From positions 1 through 64,000 of the forward strand of contig FNQX01000019.1 in NCBI GenBank assembly GCA_900107575.1: a DNA stretch of 64,000 nucleotides. Reading direction: 5' to 3'. Below are positions 51,597-61,399 of this stretch, one piece after another. Under the pieces are notes generated by a model. That model worked only from the letters and a program-made list of their open reading frames with translations, ran no database searches and was not told where the DNA came from. Position 1 is the first letter of the stretch. Every line of letters starts with the position of its first letter. The stretch comes from Lachnospiraceae bacterium NK3A20 (GTDB lineage: Bacteria > Bacillota > Clostridia > Lachnospirales > Lachnospiraceae). Both the position numbers and the translations under genes were made by a program.

Positions 51597-52517
51597 ATGG
51601 CGAACACACTGACGGCAGCACAGAAGAATCACAGGAGGCGGATTCTCCGGAGAAATCTCGTAGCCTACTCTTTTATCGCACCTAATTTCATCGGGTTTGC
51701 GGTCTTCACTCTGGGCCCGATTATTGCCGCTTTTGTCATGGCATTTATGAAATGGGACGGCAATAACCCGGCGGAATTTGTCGGCGTTCAGAACTTCCTT
51801 GCTATTTTCGGGGATGACAGATTCATCTCGGCACTGAAGAATACGGCAATCTACGCGGTATTCACTGTGCCCTTCACACTGATCATCGCGCTGGCGCTCG
51901 CAATCCTGCTCAATCAGAAGATTCGGGGGAGGAATTTCTTCCGTACCGTCACATTCTTCCCCTATGTCGCGTCCCTGGTTGCGGTCGCGGCAGTCTGGAA
52001 CATGCTCTTTACACCGGCGAAGGGAGGCATTGTCAATCAGGTCTTTCTCCACCTCGGACTGACACCGCTCAAATGGGCGGCATCCCCGAAGACCGTTCTC
52101 ATGACGATCATCCTTTTCTCGATCTGGAAGAATATGGGTTACTACATGGTCATCTACCTCGCGGGGCTGCAGGGCGTCAACGGCGAGCTCTACGAAGCGG
52201 CTTCCCTTGACGGCGCCAATGCGTGGCAGAAATTCTGTTATGTCACCGTGCCGCAGCTGCGTCCGACGACCTTCTTCGTCACGATCATTCTCACGATCAA
52301 CTGTTTCAAGGTTTATGACATCGTGTACATGCTGGCGGGCGGCTCGAACGGCATCGTCAACAAGAGCGCCGTCGTTCTCGTCTACTACATCTATGAGGAG
52401 GCATTCGGCAACTGGAGACTGGGAACGGCCAGTGCCGCGGCCCTGGTACTGTTCGCCATCGTGCTGGTCATCACGCTGATCCAGTTCAGGGGCGAGAAGA
52501 ATTTCTCGGCTGATTAG
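51597..52517 (+). CDS. ABC sugar transporter permease (MalF type)
   Basis: A 306-residue, six-helix inner-membrane subunit. SYSFIAPNFIGFAVFTLGPI-type start and the EAA coupling loop YEAASLDGANAWQKFCYVTVPQL are diagnostic. It pairs with the MalG-type permease 14 bp downstream. GGGGG lies about ten bases before the ATG. Confidence 0.93.
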   Translation: MANTLTAAQKNHRRRILRRNLVAYSFIAPNFIGFAVFTLGPIIAAFVMAFMKWDGNNPAEFVGVQNFLAIFGDDRFISALKNTAIYAVFTVPFTLIIALALAILLNQKIRGRNFFRTVTFFPYVASLVAVAAVWNMLFTPAKGGIVNQVFLHLGLTPLKWAASPKTVLMTIILFSIWKNMGYYMVIYLAGLQGVNGELYEAASLDGANAWQKFCYVTVPQLRPTTFFVTIILTINCFKVYDIVYMLAGGSNGIVNKSAVVLVYYIYEEAFGNWRLGTASAAALVLFAIVLVITLIQFRGEKNFSAD

Positions 52518-52531
52518 GAAAGGGGATTGGT

Positions 52532-53374
52532 ATGGTATCGAAATCGAAAACAAAGAACAGGCTGATCGCCAGGATTGTGATCTACGCGCTGCTGTTGCTC
52601 CTCGCCTTTATCATGCTGGTGCCGTTCGTGTGGATGGTAACGGCGTCGCTGAAGTTCAATAAAGATATCTTTGTGGTGCCTTATCAGTGGCTCAGTCTGC
52701 AGCCCCGCTGGCAGAATTATGTCGATATCTGGACGAAAATTCCGCTCCTTACCTTCATTCGGAACACAGTCAAGCTGACGCTGATCGTCACCTTTCTGCA
52801 GATCCTGACGTCCAGTTTCGCCGCCTATGCCTTCGCGAAACTCCAGTTCAAAGGCAGAGATATTCTGTTCCTTTCCTATATTGCGACAATCGCGGTTCCA
52901 TGGCAGGTGTACATGGTGCCGCAGTTCATTATGATGAGAGGGATGGGCCTCGCGGATACTCACCTTTCGATCATCTTCCTGCAGGCCTTCTCCGCCTTCG
53001 GCGTTTTCATGATGAGACAGTTCTATGAAGGCATCCCGGATTCTCTGTGTGAGGCAGCGAGAATTGATGGAATGAGTGAGTATGGCATCTATTCGAGGAT
53101 CATGCTGCCGCTCTCTAAGCCGGCACTCTCCACACTGATTATCTTCACCTTCGTCAACACATGGAATGATTTCCTTGGACCTCTGATCTATCTCACCACA
53201 GAGTCGAAGAAGACTCTGCAGATCGGCCTCAAGATGTTCATCTCCCAATACTCCGCAGAATACGGGCTGATCATGGCGGCTTCCTGTCTGTCGCTGATCC
53301 CGGTGCTGATCGTGTTCCTTGCGCTGCAGAAATATTTCGTGGAAGGCATCGCGTCGACCGGTGTCAAGGGATGA
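52532..53374 (+). CDS. ABC sugar transporter permease (MalG type)
   Basis: A 280-residue, six-helix subunit. The EAA loop is CEAARIDGMSEYGIYSRIMLPL, and FVWMVTASLK and NTWNDFLGPLIYL are typical. It completes the importer with the MalF-type protein. GGAAAGGGG precedes the ATG. Confidence 0.93.
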   Translation: MVSKSKTKNRLIARIVIYALLLLLAFIMLVPFVWMVTASLKFNKDIFVVPYQWLSLQPRWQNYVDIWTKIPLLTFIRNTVKLTLIVTFLQILTSSFAAYAFAKLQFKGRDILFLSYIATIAVPWQVYMVPQFIMMRGMGLADTHLSIIFLQAFSAFGVFMMRQFYEGIPDSLCEAARIDGMSEYGIYSRIMLPLSKPALSTLIIFTFVNTWNDFLGPLIYLTTESKKTLQIGLKMFISQYSAEYGLIMAASCLSLIPVLIVFLALQKYFVEGIASTGVKG

Positions 53375-53400
53375 GCGGTATGGTAGCATGAAGTATTATT

Positions 53401-53423
53401 AAGGCAAACTTGAAATTTGCCTT
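53401..53423 (+). other. Small hairpin between permease and GH88 genes
   Basis: AAGGCAAA (53401-53408) and TTTGCCTT (53416-53423) are perfect 8-bp arms with a 7-base loop. No T-run follows, so it is more likely an mRNA stability or processing element than a terminator. Confidence 0.5.
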
Positions 53424-53440
53424 ACGGGGAGAGGAAAACT

Positions 53441-54700
53441 ATGGCGAAATGGATCAAAGAGGCCGACCTTGCGGCCTATCCGGAGCTGAGCAAGGCGGAG
53501 GCAGCGGAGGCACTGCGCCTTTGTGCGGAACAGACGGCAGCCAATCTGCCTGCGTTCACGGACAGGTTCCCCGGCGCAGCGAGCATCGGCGGGTACTATG
53601 CACCGGGGCCAAATCTTGGCTGGACAACCGGCTTCTGGACGGGTGAGCTATGGCTCTCTTATGAAGCCTCTTTGGAGGAACAACAGAAGGCGGCCTTCCG
53701 CACAGCAGCCGAAGCGGAGGCTGCCAGCTTCCTTCATCGGATTGAAATGAAGACAGAGGTCGACCACCACGATATGGGCTTCCTCTACAGTCCGAGCTGC
53801 GTGGCGGCTTATCTGCTGACAGGATCGGAAGACGCGAAGCGCGCCGCGATCCTCGCGGCGGATCAGCTGATCGCAAGGTTTCAGCCGGTCGGAGGCTTCA
53901 TTCAGGCCTGGGGAGAGATGGGGGCAAAGGATAACTACCGGTTTATTATCGACTGCCTGCTGAATCTGCCGCTGCTGTACTGGGCAAGCCGCGAAACAGG
54001 CGATCCGAAGTACCGCGACATCGCGGAGCGGCATATCCACACGGCGATGGCGAACGTCATCCGGGAAGACGACTCCACCTGGCACACAGTATTCATGGAT
54101 CCGGTGACAGGCGCGTTCGATCATGGCGCAACCTGCCAGGGCTACCGGGACGGTTCCGCCTGGGCAAGAGGCCAGGCGTGGGGGGTCTACGGCACCGCAG
54201 TCGCCTACAAGAATACGAAGAGGGAAGAGTACATCGGTTACTTCAAGAGAGTGACCTCGTATTTCCTGAATCACCTGCCGAAGGATCTCATCCCGTACTG
54301 GGATCTGACGTTCGGCGACGGGGACGGTGCGGCCCTCCTTACAGCAGACGGAGAGAGGCGCTATACCTTCGGAAATATTCCCGGTGAAGAGCCGCGGGAT
54401 TCCTCTTCAGCTGTCATTGCCGCCTGCGGCATGCTGGAGATGGCGAAATACCTTCCTTCGGATGACGCGGCATATTACCGGAGCATTGCGAAGAAACTGC
54501 TGAAGGCAGTGACGGACACGTGTCTTGTGACCGATGCAACGAAGTCTAACGGCAAGCTGATGCACGGCACATACTCGCACAAGAGCCCGTACAATACCTG
54601 CCGACCGGAAGGCACGAACGAGTGCGTAATCTGGGGAGATTACTATTACATGGAGGCGCTGACGCGCCTGTGCAGACCGGACTGGCAGATTTACTGGTGA
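53441..54700 (+). CDS. GH88 family unsaturated glucuronyl hydrolase-like enzyme
   Basis: A 419-residue cytosolic (alpha/alpha)6-barrel enzyme. GH88 landmarks are NLGWTTGFWTGELWL, VDHHDMGFLYSPS and RFIIDCLLNLPLLYWAS (the two active-site aspartates), CQGYRDGSAWARGQAWGVYG, EPRDSSSAVIAACGMLEMA and NECVIWGDYYYMEALTRL. It hydrates the 4,5-unsaturated uronic acid left by lyases and releases it from oligosaccharides. The ATG at 53441 follows GGGGAGAGGA. It belongs with the importer and the heparinase-like lyase. Confidence 0.92.
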   Translation: MAKWIKEADLAAYPELSKAEAAEALRLCAEQTAANLPAFTDRFPGAASIGGYYAPGPNLGWTTGFWTGELWLSYEASLEEQQKAAFRTAAEAEAASFLHRIEMKTEVDHHDMGFLYSPSCVAAYLLTGSEDAKRAAILAADQLIARFQPVGGFIQAWGEMGAKDNYRFIIDCLLNLPLLYWASRETGDPKYRDIAERHIHTAMANVIREDDSTWHTVFMDPVTGAFDHGATCQGYRDGSAWARGQAWGVYGTAVAYKNTKREEYIGYFKRVTSYFLNHLPKDLIPYWDLTFGDGDGAALLTADGERRYTFGNIPGEEPRDSSSAVIAACGMLEMAKYLPSDDAAYYRSIAKKLLKAVTDTCLVTDATKSNGKLMHGTYSHKSPYNTCRPEGTNECVIWGDYYYMEALTRLCRPDWQIYW

Positions 54701-54710
54701 GTAATCTAGT

Positions 54711-54912
54711 AATGTGGACTTCGGGTATTATCCTCTGTGTGCGTCGTCAGCCAGGCCGGAGTTCGGGAACTGCGGTTTGCTATGTGGATTGCGGTCATAA
54801 GTCCTGCGGACTTATAGCCCCAATCCACACGGCTAAGCTGTACAGCAGCTCCCGAATCTCCGATCCTGCCTTCCTCGCACGCGGAGGGTTATGACCGACG
54901 TCCACATCGCCG
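54711..54912 (+). repeat. Giant modular inverted-repeat element, family 2, copy 3
   Basis: About 200 bp with the conserved arms TGTGGACTTCGGGTATTATC and GGTTATGACCGACGTCCACA and the central stem GTGGATTGCGGTCATAAGTC also found in copy 1, but with a shorter loop. Outer arms are missing on the left because the GH88 gene ends there. The remaining 54913-55080 is GC-rich with no gene or clear structure. Confidence 0.85.
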
Positions 54913-55095
54913 ACATGCGGACATGCGAACCCCTCCTGTGGGACCGCAAGCCAAGACATCCACCAGCTCCCAAGCCCGTCCACCGGCGAACCATAAGCGC
55001 AGCCACCCGCCAGGCCGCAAGCCCGAACGGTTTGCCAGTCCGCATCCTCGCGGCAGCGCATTGGCCCGGGCAGCAGACATCAAAGAGGAATTGCT

Positions 55096-57429
55096 ATGCA
55101 GATCAACGAGAATGAGATGTACCACCTGGATCAGAAGATGCAGGAGGAAGACGGCACCGCTGAGAGAGCGGATGAAATCTTCTGCCCGGAACATACGGAT
55201 TATACGCTCTCGCCGTATACCGGCATGACCAGACAGAGCTGGATCGAAGCGGGGGAGTACCTGCTGGAGGGCATCTTCCGGCACATACCGTCGATGGACG
55301 CGCCTCTGGTGATGCCAAGGAAAGAAACCAAAGTCACCTATCCGCACCTCTCCGCGCCAGAGGAGCAGCAGGAGCGGGAGCGCAGAGCCGAGATCTTCGA
55401 GGGACTCACAAGATCCTTTTTCATCGCATCCGTGCTCGTGGAAGAGAATCCGGAGCTGACAATTCACGGAATCCGTATCCTGGAATATTACAAGCGGCAG
55501 ATCCTGCGCGTGGTCACGCCGAAAGATCCGCTGTACGTCGGCTCGTATGCGGATATGCAGGCGAATTTAGAGGAGCAGGCAAAAGAGCGGCAAAGATCTC
55601 AGGAAGCAACGCAAGCTCCATCGCCGGATGCAGAGCACAGGTCATCGCTCCTCGCCGATTCTCCCTGGGCCGATCCCTTCCGCACGTTCCAGCAGACTGT
55701 AGAGACCTGCGCCCTTGTCATCGGACTCTGGGCCTCCAAAGACGTGATCTGGGACACCTACACGCAGGAAGAGAAGGATCGCATCGCAGCCTTCCTGGAT
55801 GGCTGGGCGAGAGAGAGCACCGTGCCGCAGAACTGGCGGCTCTTCAACATGCTGGACATGGCATTCCTCTCCATGAACGGCTACCCGATTGACGAGACGA
55901 TCATGACAGAGCATGCGCAGGCGATCCTGGCTTACTCCGTAGGAGATGGCTGGTACCGCGACGGCCAGAGCTTCGATTACTATTCCGCGTGGGCCTTCTC
56001 TGTTTACGCGCCGCTGTGGTGCGCCTGGTACGGCTACGAGCATACACCGGAGATCGCGGCACGGTTTGAAGCCAATTCCAACGCGCTGATGCGAACCTAC
56101 GCGGACATGTTCGATGCCGACGGCTGGACCAATATGTGGGGGCGCTCCTGCATCTATCGAAACGCTGCGACGAGTGCTTTTGACGGCAACTTGTTCCTGC
56201 GAAAGTCTGAGGTCAACCCCGGCCGCGCGAGAAGGATTGCGTCCGGGTCGCTCCTGCAATTCCTCCAGCATCCGGATTTCCGATTCAACGGCATCCCGAC
56301 ACTTGGCTTCTACGGCCAGTTCACGCCGCTCGTGCAGGGTTATTCCTGCGCGGAGTCGGTGCTCTGGCTGGGCAAGGCGTTCCTGTGCCTGCACCTTGGC
56401 GCGGATCACCCCTTCTGGACGGCAACGGAGGAGAACGGCTTCTTCGACCAGGCTCTTTCTCTTGCAAAAACATCAGGCTCCGCATCCATTGTGGCGGCCG
56501 CAGGCAAGCGCCGCATTGTAGGTGAGGGCGGAAATGCTGTGCAGGAGACCGTGCTGAACGGGCCCGCCTTATGTTTCACCAACCACAGGGCAAACGGGGA
56601 GACGATCCTCCGCACCGGCAAAGTGAACAAGACGGAGAACGATCTCCACGGCATGTGGAATTACGGCAAGCTCAGCTACAATACGAAATACCCATGGGAG
56701 GCGACGCCGACGGAAGATAGCGGGCGGGTGCGCGCGGACATCGAGGCGCAGCAGTACGTGCTGGAGGACCCGAGAGAGGGCTATCTTCGCGGCAACACAA
56801 CGTTCTGGTGCGGCGAGAGGGACGGCGTGCTCTTTCGCAGGCAGTTCTTCCACTGGAATCTGGAGACGGAGGATCACTGGATTTCGGCGATCAACCTGGC
56901 GGACTTCCCCCTCGCGCACGGGATCTTCCGTGTGGATAAGACGAGGCTCATTTATCGTCCGGCGCGGCTGACGCTCGGCTCTTACGGCTTCCCTGACAAC
57001 GGCACGATCGTTGAGGCAAGACAGTCCGCCTACGGCGACGGCAGGATGGCACAGGCAGTGATCCTCAAAGGCAGGGATCGGCGCGGGCAGGCGAAACAGA
57101 TGGCGATGACGATCTACGACGGCTGGCAGGATCTCGAGATCGTAAGCTCCCACGGAACCAACCCGGATTCGGAGAAGTCGCTGATCGTCTGCGCGAAGAT
57201 GGCTTATGAGCGCCATTATGATGCATCCGAACCGTACGTGCTGATCTCGCAGGTCATCACGAAGGAGGATGGCACGGACTTCACCGACGATGAGCTGTTC
57301 CCGGTCGCTTCCATATTACATGAGGACAGCTACGGTACCGGCGCGTTCGGCACCGTGACCATCACAATGAAGGATGGCACCGCGCACCGCGTGAACTACG
57401 ACGGGATGGAAGCGAACATGGAGCTGTAG
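55096..57429 (+). CDS. DUF2264 family protein (GH154-like)
   Basis: A 777-residue cytosolic protein. The N-terminal (alpha/alpha) barrel carries FEGLTRSFFIASVLVEE, VPQNWRLFNMLDMAFL, WYRDGQSFDYYSAWAFSVY and MWGRSCIYRNAATSAF, the DUF2264 pattern; a beta-rich C-terminal domain follows (WYGKL-like tracts, RLIYRPARLTLGSYGF). As I recall, DUF2264 proteins include a beta-glucuronidase family (GH154), which fits this uronide locus. Residues ~155-195 are a polar insertion. AGAGGAA precedes ATG 55096. Confidence 0.8.
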   Translation: MQINENEMYHLDQKMQEEDGTAERADEIFCPEHTDYTLSPYTGMTRQSWIEAGEYLLEGIFRHIPSMDAPLVMPRKETKVTYPHLSAPEEQQERERRAEIFEGLTRSFFIASVLVEENPELTIHGIRILEYYKRQILRVVTPKDPLYVGSYADMQANLEEQAKERQRSQEATQAPSPDAEHRSSLLADSPWADPFRTFQQTVETCALVIGLWASKDVIWDTYTQEEKDRIAAFLDGWARESTVPQNWRLFNMLDMAFLSMNGYPIDETIMTEHAQAILAYSVGDGWYRDGQSFDYYSAWAFSVYAPLWCAWYGYEHTPEIAARFEANSNALMRTYADMFDADGWTNMWGRSCIYRNAATSAFDGNLFLRKSEVNPGRARRIASGSLLQFLQHPDFRFNGIPTLGFYGQFTPLVQGYSCAESVLWLGKAFLCLHLGADHPFWTATEENGFFDQALSLAKTSGSASIVAAAGKRRIVGEGGNAVQETVLNGPALCFTNHRANGETILRTGKVNKTENDLHGMWNYGKLSYNTKYPWEATPTEDSGRVRADIEAQQYVLEDPREGYLRGNTTFWCGERDGVLFRRQFFHWNLETEDHWISAINLADFPLAHGIFRVDKTRLIYRPARLTLGSYGFPDNGTIVEARQSAYGDGRMAQAVILKGRDRRGQAKQMAMTIYDGWQDLEIVSSHGTNPDSEKSLIVCAKMAYERHYDASEPYVLISQVITKEDGTDFTDDELFPVASILHEDSYGTGAFGTVTITMKDGTAHRVNYDGMEANMEL

Positions 57430-57461
57430 CGGACTATTAACATAGCATAAACTGAAGGATA

Positions 57462-57501
57462 CCCCACAAACGCTGAAATGCAGGCGCTTGTGGGGCTTTT
57501 T
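57462..57501 (+). terminator. Terminator of the uronide operon
   Basis: CCCCACAA with TTGTGGGG, extended by CGC/GCG across one mismatch, then CTTTTTAATTTT. It begins 32 bases after the DUF2264 stop. Confidence 0.88.
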
Positions 57502-57521
57502 AATTTTGCCGATATTATAGA

Positions 57522-57530
57522 TGCTATAAT
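57522..57530 (+). promoter_or_regulatory. Extended -10 promoter of the acyltransferase gene
   Basis: TGCTATAAT: a perfect -10 with the TGn extension, 60 bp before the ATG. No good -35 is visible. Confidence 0.6.
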
Positions 57531-57590
57531 GATTCAGACGAAAACCTGACTCATGCGTCAGCAATGATTGATCCCTGCGAGGTTTGCCGT

Positions 57591-58706
57591 ATGGCTGCGA
57601 ATAGAAGACTCCCTTATCCTGATATTGTGCGTGGCTTTGCGATCATCCTGGTCGTACTGGGCCACTGCATCCAGATGGGGAGCGGCGCTGCGTACTACGA
57701 GGCGTCCGCGTTTTACGACGACCGGCTCTATCAGTTCATTTATTCGTTTCACATGCCGCTGTTCATGCTGATCAGCGGGTATTTCGCGGCTTTCTCCATG
57801 GAGAGGGCAGACCGCACCGGTACATGGAGGCAGCTCCTTGCCCGCCGCGCGCGGCAGTTCCTCATTCCGATCGCGTTCTGGACGCTGTTCGAGATTGCCG
57901 TTACTTTCGTGCGGACTCTCGTGCAGATTCCGGCGGATGATCCGGTGTTCCGTGACAAAGCAGTCGGCCTCGTGAAGATTGAGCTCGCCGCGATTCCCAC
58001 GCATTTTGTCAACGAGCTCTGGTTCCTCTGGGCGATTCTGTGGTCTCTCCTCGCGGTCAGCCTGGTCCGCCGCGTCTTCCGCGATTCGCTGATGATCTAC
58101 GCGGTTCTGGAGCTTCTCATGCTCCTCGTCCCGGATGCGCTGAACGCCGGCGTCTATAAGTATGTCTTTTCCTTTTTCCTCCTGGGGTATCTCTGCGCGG
58201 CGAATGGGTCTGTGCAGCATCTTTTTGAGAAAATAAAAGGCGAGGCCCTGGGCCGGTGGCGCTATGTTGTCTTCTCCGGCATCATCTTTGCTGTGGCCTT
58301 TCTGTTTTTCCATAAGGATACGATGATCTATCTCTCGGGGTACCGCGTGCTGTGGGGCGAGTGGAAGCTCATCGCGATTCCGATTGTCAGGAACGCATAT
58401 CGGTTCGCGATCGGAATGGCGGGCAGCGTATTCTTCCTTATCCTGTTCTGGCAGCTGTTCCGGGTGCCGGATCGAGGGTTCAGAAGCGCCGCGGCGAAAG
58501 TTCTCGAGGCACTCGGCCGGGAGACGATGGGGATCTACATTTTGTCCAGTTATTACATTATTTTCGGCATCCATGAGTTGACGAAAAAGGTCACTCCTTC
58601 CTATGCGCTGAATCTCTTCGAGGCAGCCATCGCGCTCCTTCTCTCGTATGGCACGGCAAGGCTATTGGGACGCATTCCGGGGCTTCGGCGGACGATCGGG
58701 AAATGA
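57591..58706 (+). CDS. Acyltransferase family 3 membrane protein
   Basis: A 371-residue polytopic (about ten helices) O-acyltransferase of the OatA/NodX type without an attached SGNH domain. The family start RLPYPDIVRGFAIILVVLGH carries the conserved histidine of the active site, and FHMPLFMLISGYF follows. It would acylate a cell-surface or exported sugar. ATG 57591 with GAGG nine bases upstream is preferred to ATG 57564. Confidence 0.85.
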   Translation: MAANRRLPYPDIVRGFAIILVVLGHCIQMGSGAAYYEASAFYDDRLYQFIYSFHMPLFMLISGYFAAFSMERADRTGTWRQLLARRARQFLIPIAFWTLFEIAVTFVRTLVQIPADDPVFRDKAVGLVKIELAAIPTHFVNELWFLWAILWSLLAVSLVRRVFRDSLMIYAVLELLMLLVPDALNAGVYKYVFSFFLLGYLCAANGSVQHLFEKIKGEALGRWRYVVFSGIIFAVAFLFFHKDTMIYLSGYRVLWGEWKLIAIPIVRNAYRFAIGMAGSVFFLILFWQLFRVPDRGFRSAAAKVLEALGRETMGIYILSSYYIIFGIHELTKKVTPSYALNLFEAAIALLLSYGTARLLGRIPGLRRTIGK

Positions 58707-58745
58707 GTTATCATAAAAACTTCATAAATGGCCCGGGGATACTTT

Positions 58746-58753
58746 GCTATAAT
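58746..58753 (+). promoter_or_regulatory. Extended -10 promoter of the acidic secreted protein gene
   Basis: GCTATAAT preceded by TT gives TTTGCTATAAT, an extended -10, 105 bp before the start codon. The -35 region (TTCATA) is poorly spaced. Confidence 0.5.
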
Positions 58754-58857
58754 AGACACAGAACTGCGTTGGGTTCCGGCCCACCGGAATCCTGGAAGCT
58801 GTGTTCCGCCGGGCTTTTGAAGCCTTGCGGGGACGGACCGAGTCAGGAGGAACATTT

Positions 58858-61170
58858 ATGAAGAAAAGAGCGGCACTTGCGGTATGCGGCATTATTGCGG
58901 CATCGTTTGCGGCAACCGCGTTATCCAACAGGCTGGTACAGGCAGATACGAAAACCCAGACGGAGAATTCTTCCGAGCGGGCAACGCTGAAGCTCTCGCC
59001 CGAGCTGGCCGCGAAGAAGGCTGCCGCGGCGGATGAGGCTGCGACGGACAAGACGGAAGCGGCCAAAGAGGCGTCAGACAAGGAGAAGAAGAGCGAAGAG
59101 ATCTCCAGGGAGACGGAAGAGAAGGCAGATACAGCAGATACCGAAGCTGATGAGACTTCCACGGAAGCCGGCACAGCGGACACAGAGGCGGATGAGGAAG
59201 CTGACGATTCTGATTCCGAGGATGACGCTGATACTGTCGTGGAGTCGACGGATTATCTTGTGATAACCCTTCCCGGCGAGTGGAAGGATCACTATGAAAT
59301 GAAGGAAGGGGATAAGGTCGACGGCATTCCGACGATCTCCTTCTATGAGAAAACGGCGTATGACAACGATGAGAGCGGCCTGCTGTTTTCGCTGTACCTG
59401 ACGACAAACCGTGAGGACTATCTGGCGCGTGAGGATGAGGAGTGCATCGGCAATCTGATCGCGGATGATGGCACGAGCTATGCAGTGGTCGCAAGGTTCC
59501 CGGCGGATTCGGAGTCTTCCGAGGCGGCGAAGGAGCGGTACGAACAGATGACGGCCGACGTGCCGATAGTGCTCAAATCACTGGCGGCGAAGGAGGGCAT
59601 GACTTTCCATTACGGGCAGACGCGCCAGGAGAGAGCTGCCGAGGAGTCTTACGTTTTCGCACAGATACTGGAGGAGTTCAGGAAGAGTGGCAAGCTCCCC
59701 AACGGGACGACGATTGACATTACTGCGGCGACGTCTGAGACGAACCAGTTCGCGGTTCTGGATGCGGACGGCGACGGCGCGAATGAGCTGATCATGAAGA
59801 TCGGCAGCCCCGCTGCTTCGGACAAGACAACGCAGGCGGCTGAGAAGGAAGAGAATGCAGCTGACACCGCGGAATCTACGGAAGCAGCAACAGCTGATGA
59901 GACAGTTGCTACAGATTCCGAGGAAAGCGTCGACGATGCAACTACTGACGGCGAGAGCGATGCAGACACAGCGGCTTCTGACGCAACAGATACAGAAGTA
60001 GCAGGTACAGAGTCCGCCAAAGCTGACGCAGTTGACACGGAGACGACTGAGAGCACCACAACTGACACAGGCGCGACGATCTCTTCCACGTCTGACACTG
60101 CGACGGAAGAAGATGCCGCGGAGGAGGACACTGCGCAGGCAGATACTGCGGAGGCGGATAACGCACAGGCAGATGCCGCGCAGGCAGATATTACGCGGGA
60201 AAGTACTGATATTGTGATCTCCGCTGATGTGCCTGATGGCGAGGATTGGAGCGAGGAAGAGTACTACGACGACTACGCAGCGAGCAATTACTACATCTTC
60301 AAGGGGGATCCGTCCGTGGACAGCCATGCGGCGCACCTTTCCGCAGACGGCCTTGCGGACGCGCTGGTGAACACCAGTGAGGAATATGTTACCACGGCTT
60401 ACGATATCGACTGGCTGAACATTACGAAGGGCGAGACGGCGAAGCTGTCTGGTGCGGCACGTGTGCCGGTGGGCGAGAGTGCGGCGCACATTGACGCGAA
60501 GAGGCGGCACGCATTCCGTGAGGCGCTGAACACGATCCTCACTGACAACGAGATGCCGGATGGCTCGCAGGCGACTTCCTACGTGGACTACACGGATGAG
60601 GACATGGAAGAGAACAGCTTCGCGATCATGGACGTGGATGCTGACGGCGAGGATGAGCTGATCATTCAGATTGACAACACCGGCATGGATACCATGCAGG
60701 AGCAGGTCTACGGATACGACGCGGATGAGGATGAGCTGCAACTCGAGTTCACTGGCGTTCCGGGCGGCGTTACCTACTATGACAACGGCACGCTCAAGAG
60801 TGAGGCAGCCTTTGACAACAACGATCCTTCCGCGATGTGGCCGTTCTCGCTGCTGGCCTTCGATGAAGAGAAGGGCAGCTACGAAGAGAAAGGCTCTGTC
60901 AGTGCCATGGATGAGACTGTCGTATCGAAAGAGAGCGGCAGGACGGTAGACATTCTGGGTCAGGGCTTCGACTCCGCCATCGACGAGGATGGAAACGGCA
61001 GGATCTACTATCTCGACGATGAGGATGCGGACGAGAAGGCGGAGCCCGTGGACGATGAGCAGTTGCTGGCGTGGGCTGACAGGATTGTCGGGATGAACAG
61101 CGGCAGCATCTATATGGACTGGTCGTCACTGACCGAGGACAACATTGATTCCGCGCTTGCAAAGTGGTGA
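58858..61170 (+). CDS. Secreted acidic repeat protein with two Asp-rich calcium-binding-like modules
   Basis: A 770-residue exported protein; the signal peptide ends near residue 30. It alternates acidic Ala/Asp/Glu/Thr-rich linkers (~50-125 and ~330-460) with folded parts. Two copies of one module are evident: SGKLPNGT ... FAVLDADGDGANELIMKI and NEMPDGSQ ... FAIMDVDADGEDELIIQI. Both carry a DxDxDG loop like EF-hand or FG-GAP calcium sites. It resembles surface proteins of unknown role in Lachnospiraceae. AGGAGG is eight bases upstream of ATG 58858. Confidence 0.82.
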   Translation: MKKRAALAVCGIIAASFAATALSNRLVQADTKTQTENSSERATLKLSPELAAKKAAAADEAATDKTEAAKEASDKEKKSEEISRETEEKADTADTEADETSTEAGTADTEADEEADDSDSEDDADTVVESTDYLVITLPGEWKDHYEMKEGDKVDGIPTISFYEKTAYDNDESGLLFSLYLTTNREDYLAREDEECIGNLIADDGTSYAVVARFPADSESSEAAKERYEQMTADVPIVLKSLAAKEGMTFHYGQTRQERAAEESYVFAQILEEFRKSGKLPNGTTIDITAATSETNQFAVLDADGDGANELIMKIGSPAASDKTTQAAEKEENAADTAESTEAATADETVATDSEESVDDATTDGESDADTAASDATDTEVAGTESAKADAVDTETTESTTTDTGATISSTSDTATEEDAAEEDTAQADTAEADNAQADAAQADITRESTDIVISADVPDGEDWSEEEYYDDYAASNYYIFKGDPSVDSHAAHLSADGLADALVNTSEEYVTTAYDIDWLNITKGETAKLSGAARVPVGESAAHIDAKRRHAFREALNTILTDNEMPDGSQATSYVDYTDEDMEENSFAIMDVDADGEDELIIQIDNTGMDTMQEQVYGYDADEDELQLEFTGVPGGVTYYDNGTLKSEAAFDNNDPSAMWPFSLLAFDEEKGSYEEKGSVSAMDETVVSKESGRTVDILGQGFDSAIDEDGNGRIYYLDDEDADEKAEPVDDEQLLAWADRIVGMNSGSIYMDWSSLTEDNIDSALAKW

Positions 61171-61218
61171 ATGTGTGTTATCATAAACGCAGTTTATCCA
61201 TTTAAATCGATAAAGTAT

Positions 61219-61249
61219 CCCGCCGGATAGACCTCCGGCGGGCCTTTTA
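61219..61249 (+). terminator. Terminator after the acidic secreted protein gene
   Basis: Perfect CCCGCCGGA / TCCGGCGGG stem with a 6-base loop, then CCTTTTATTTT. Confidence 0.92.
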
Positions 61250-61399
61250 TTTTCCAAAAGGCGTATGAAGAGCACGCGCTGCACCGGAGCAGATGTTGCC
61301 AGGAACCAGGGGCGTCTGCCAGTCGTGTCAGTGCATTCGCCACGTGGGCGCAGATGGCGCGGCAGATTCGCTGCGGTATGGTTGCAAGGAGTTCAGGTT

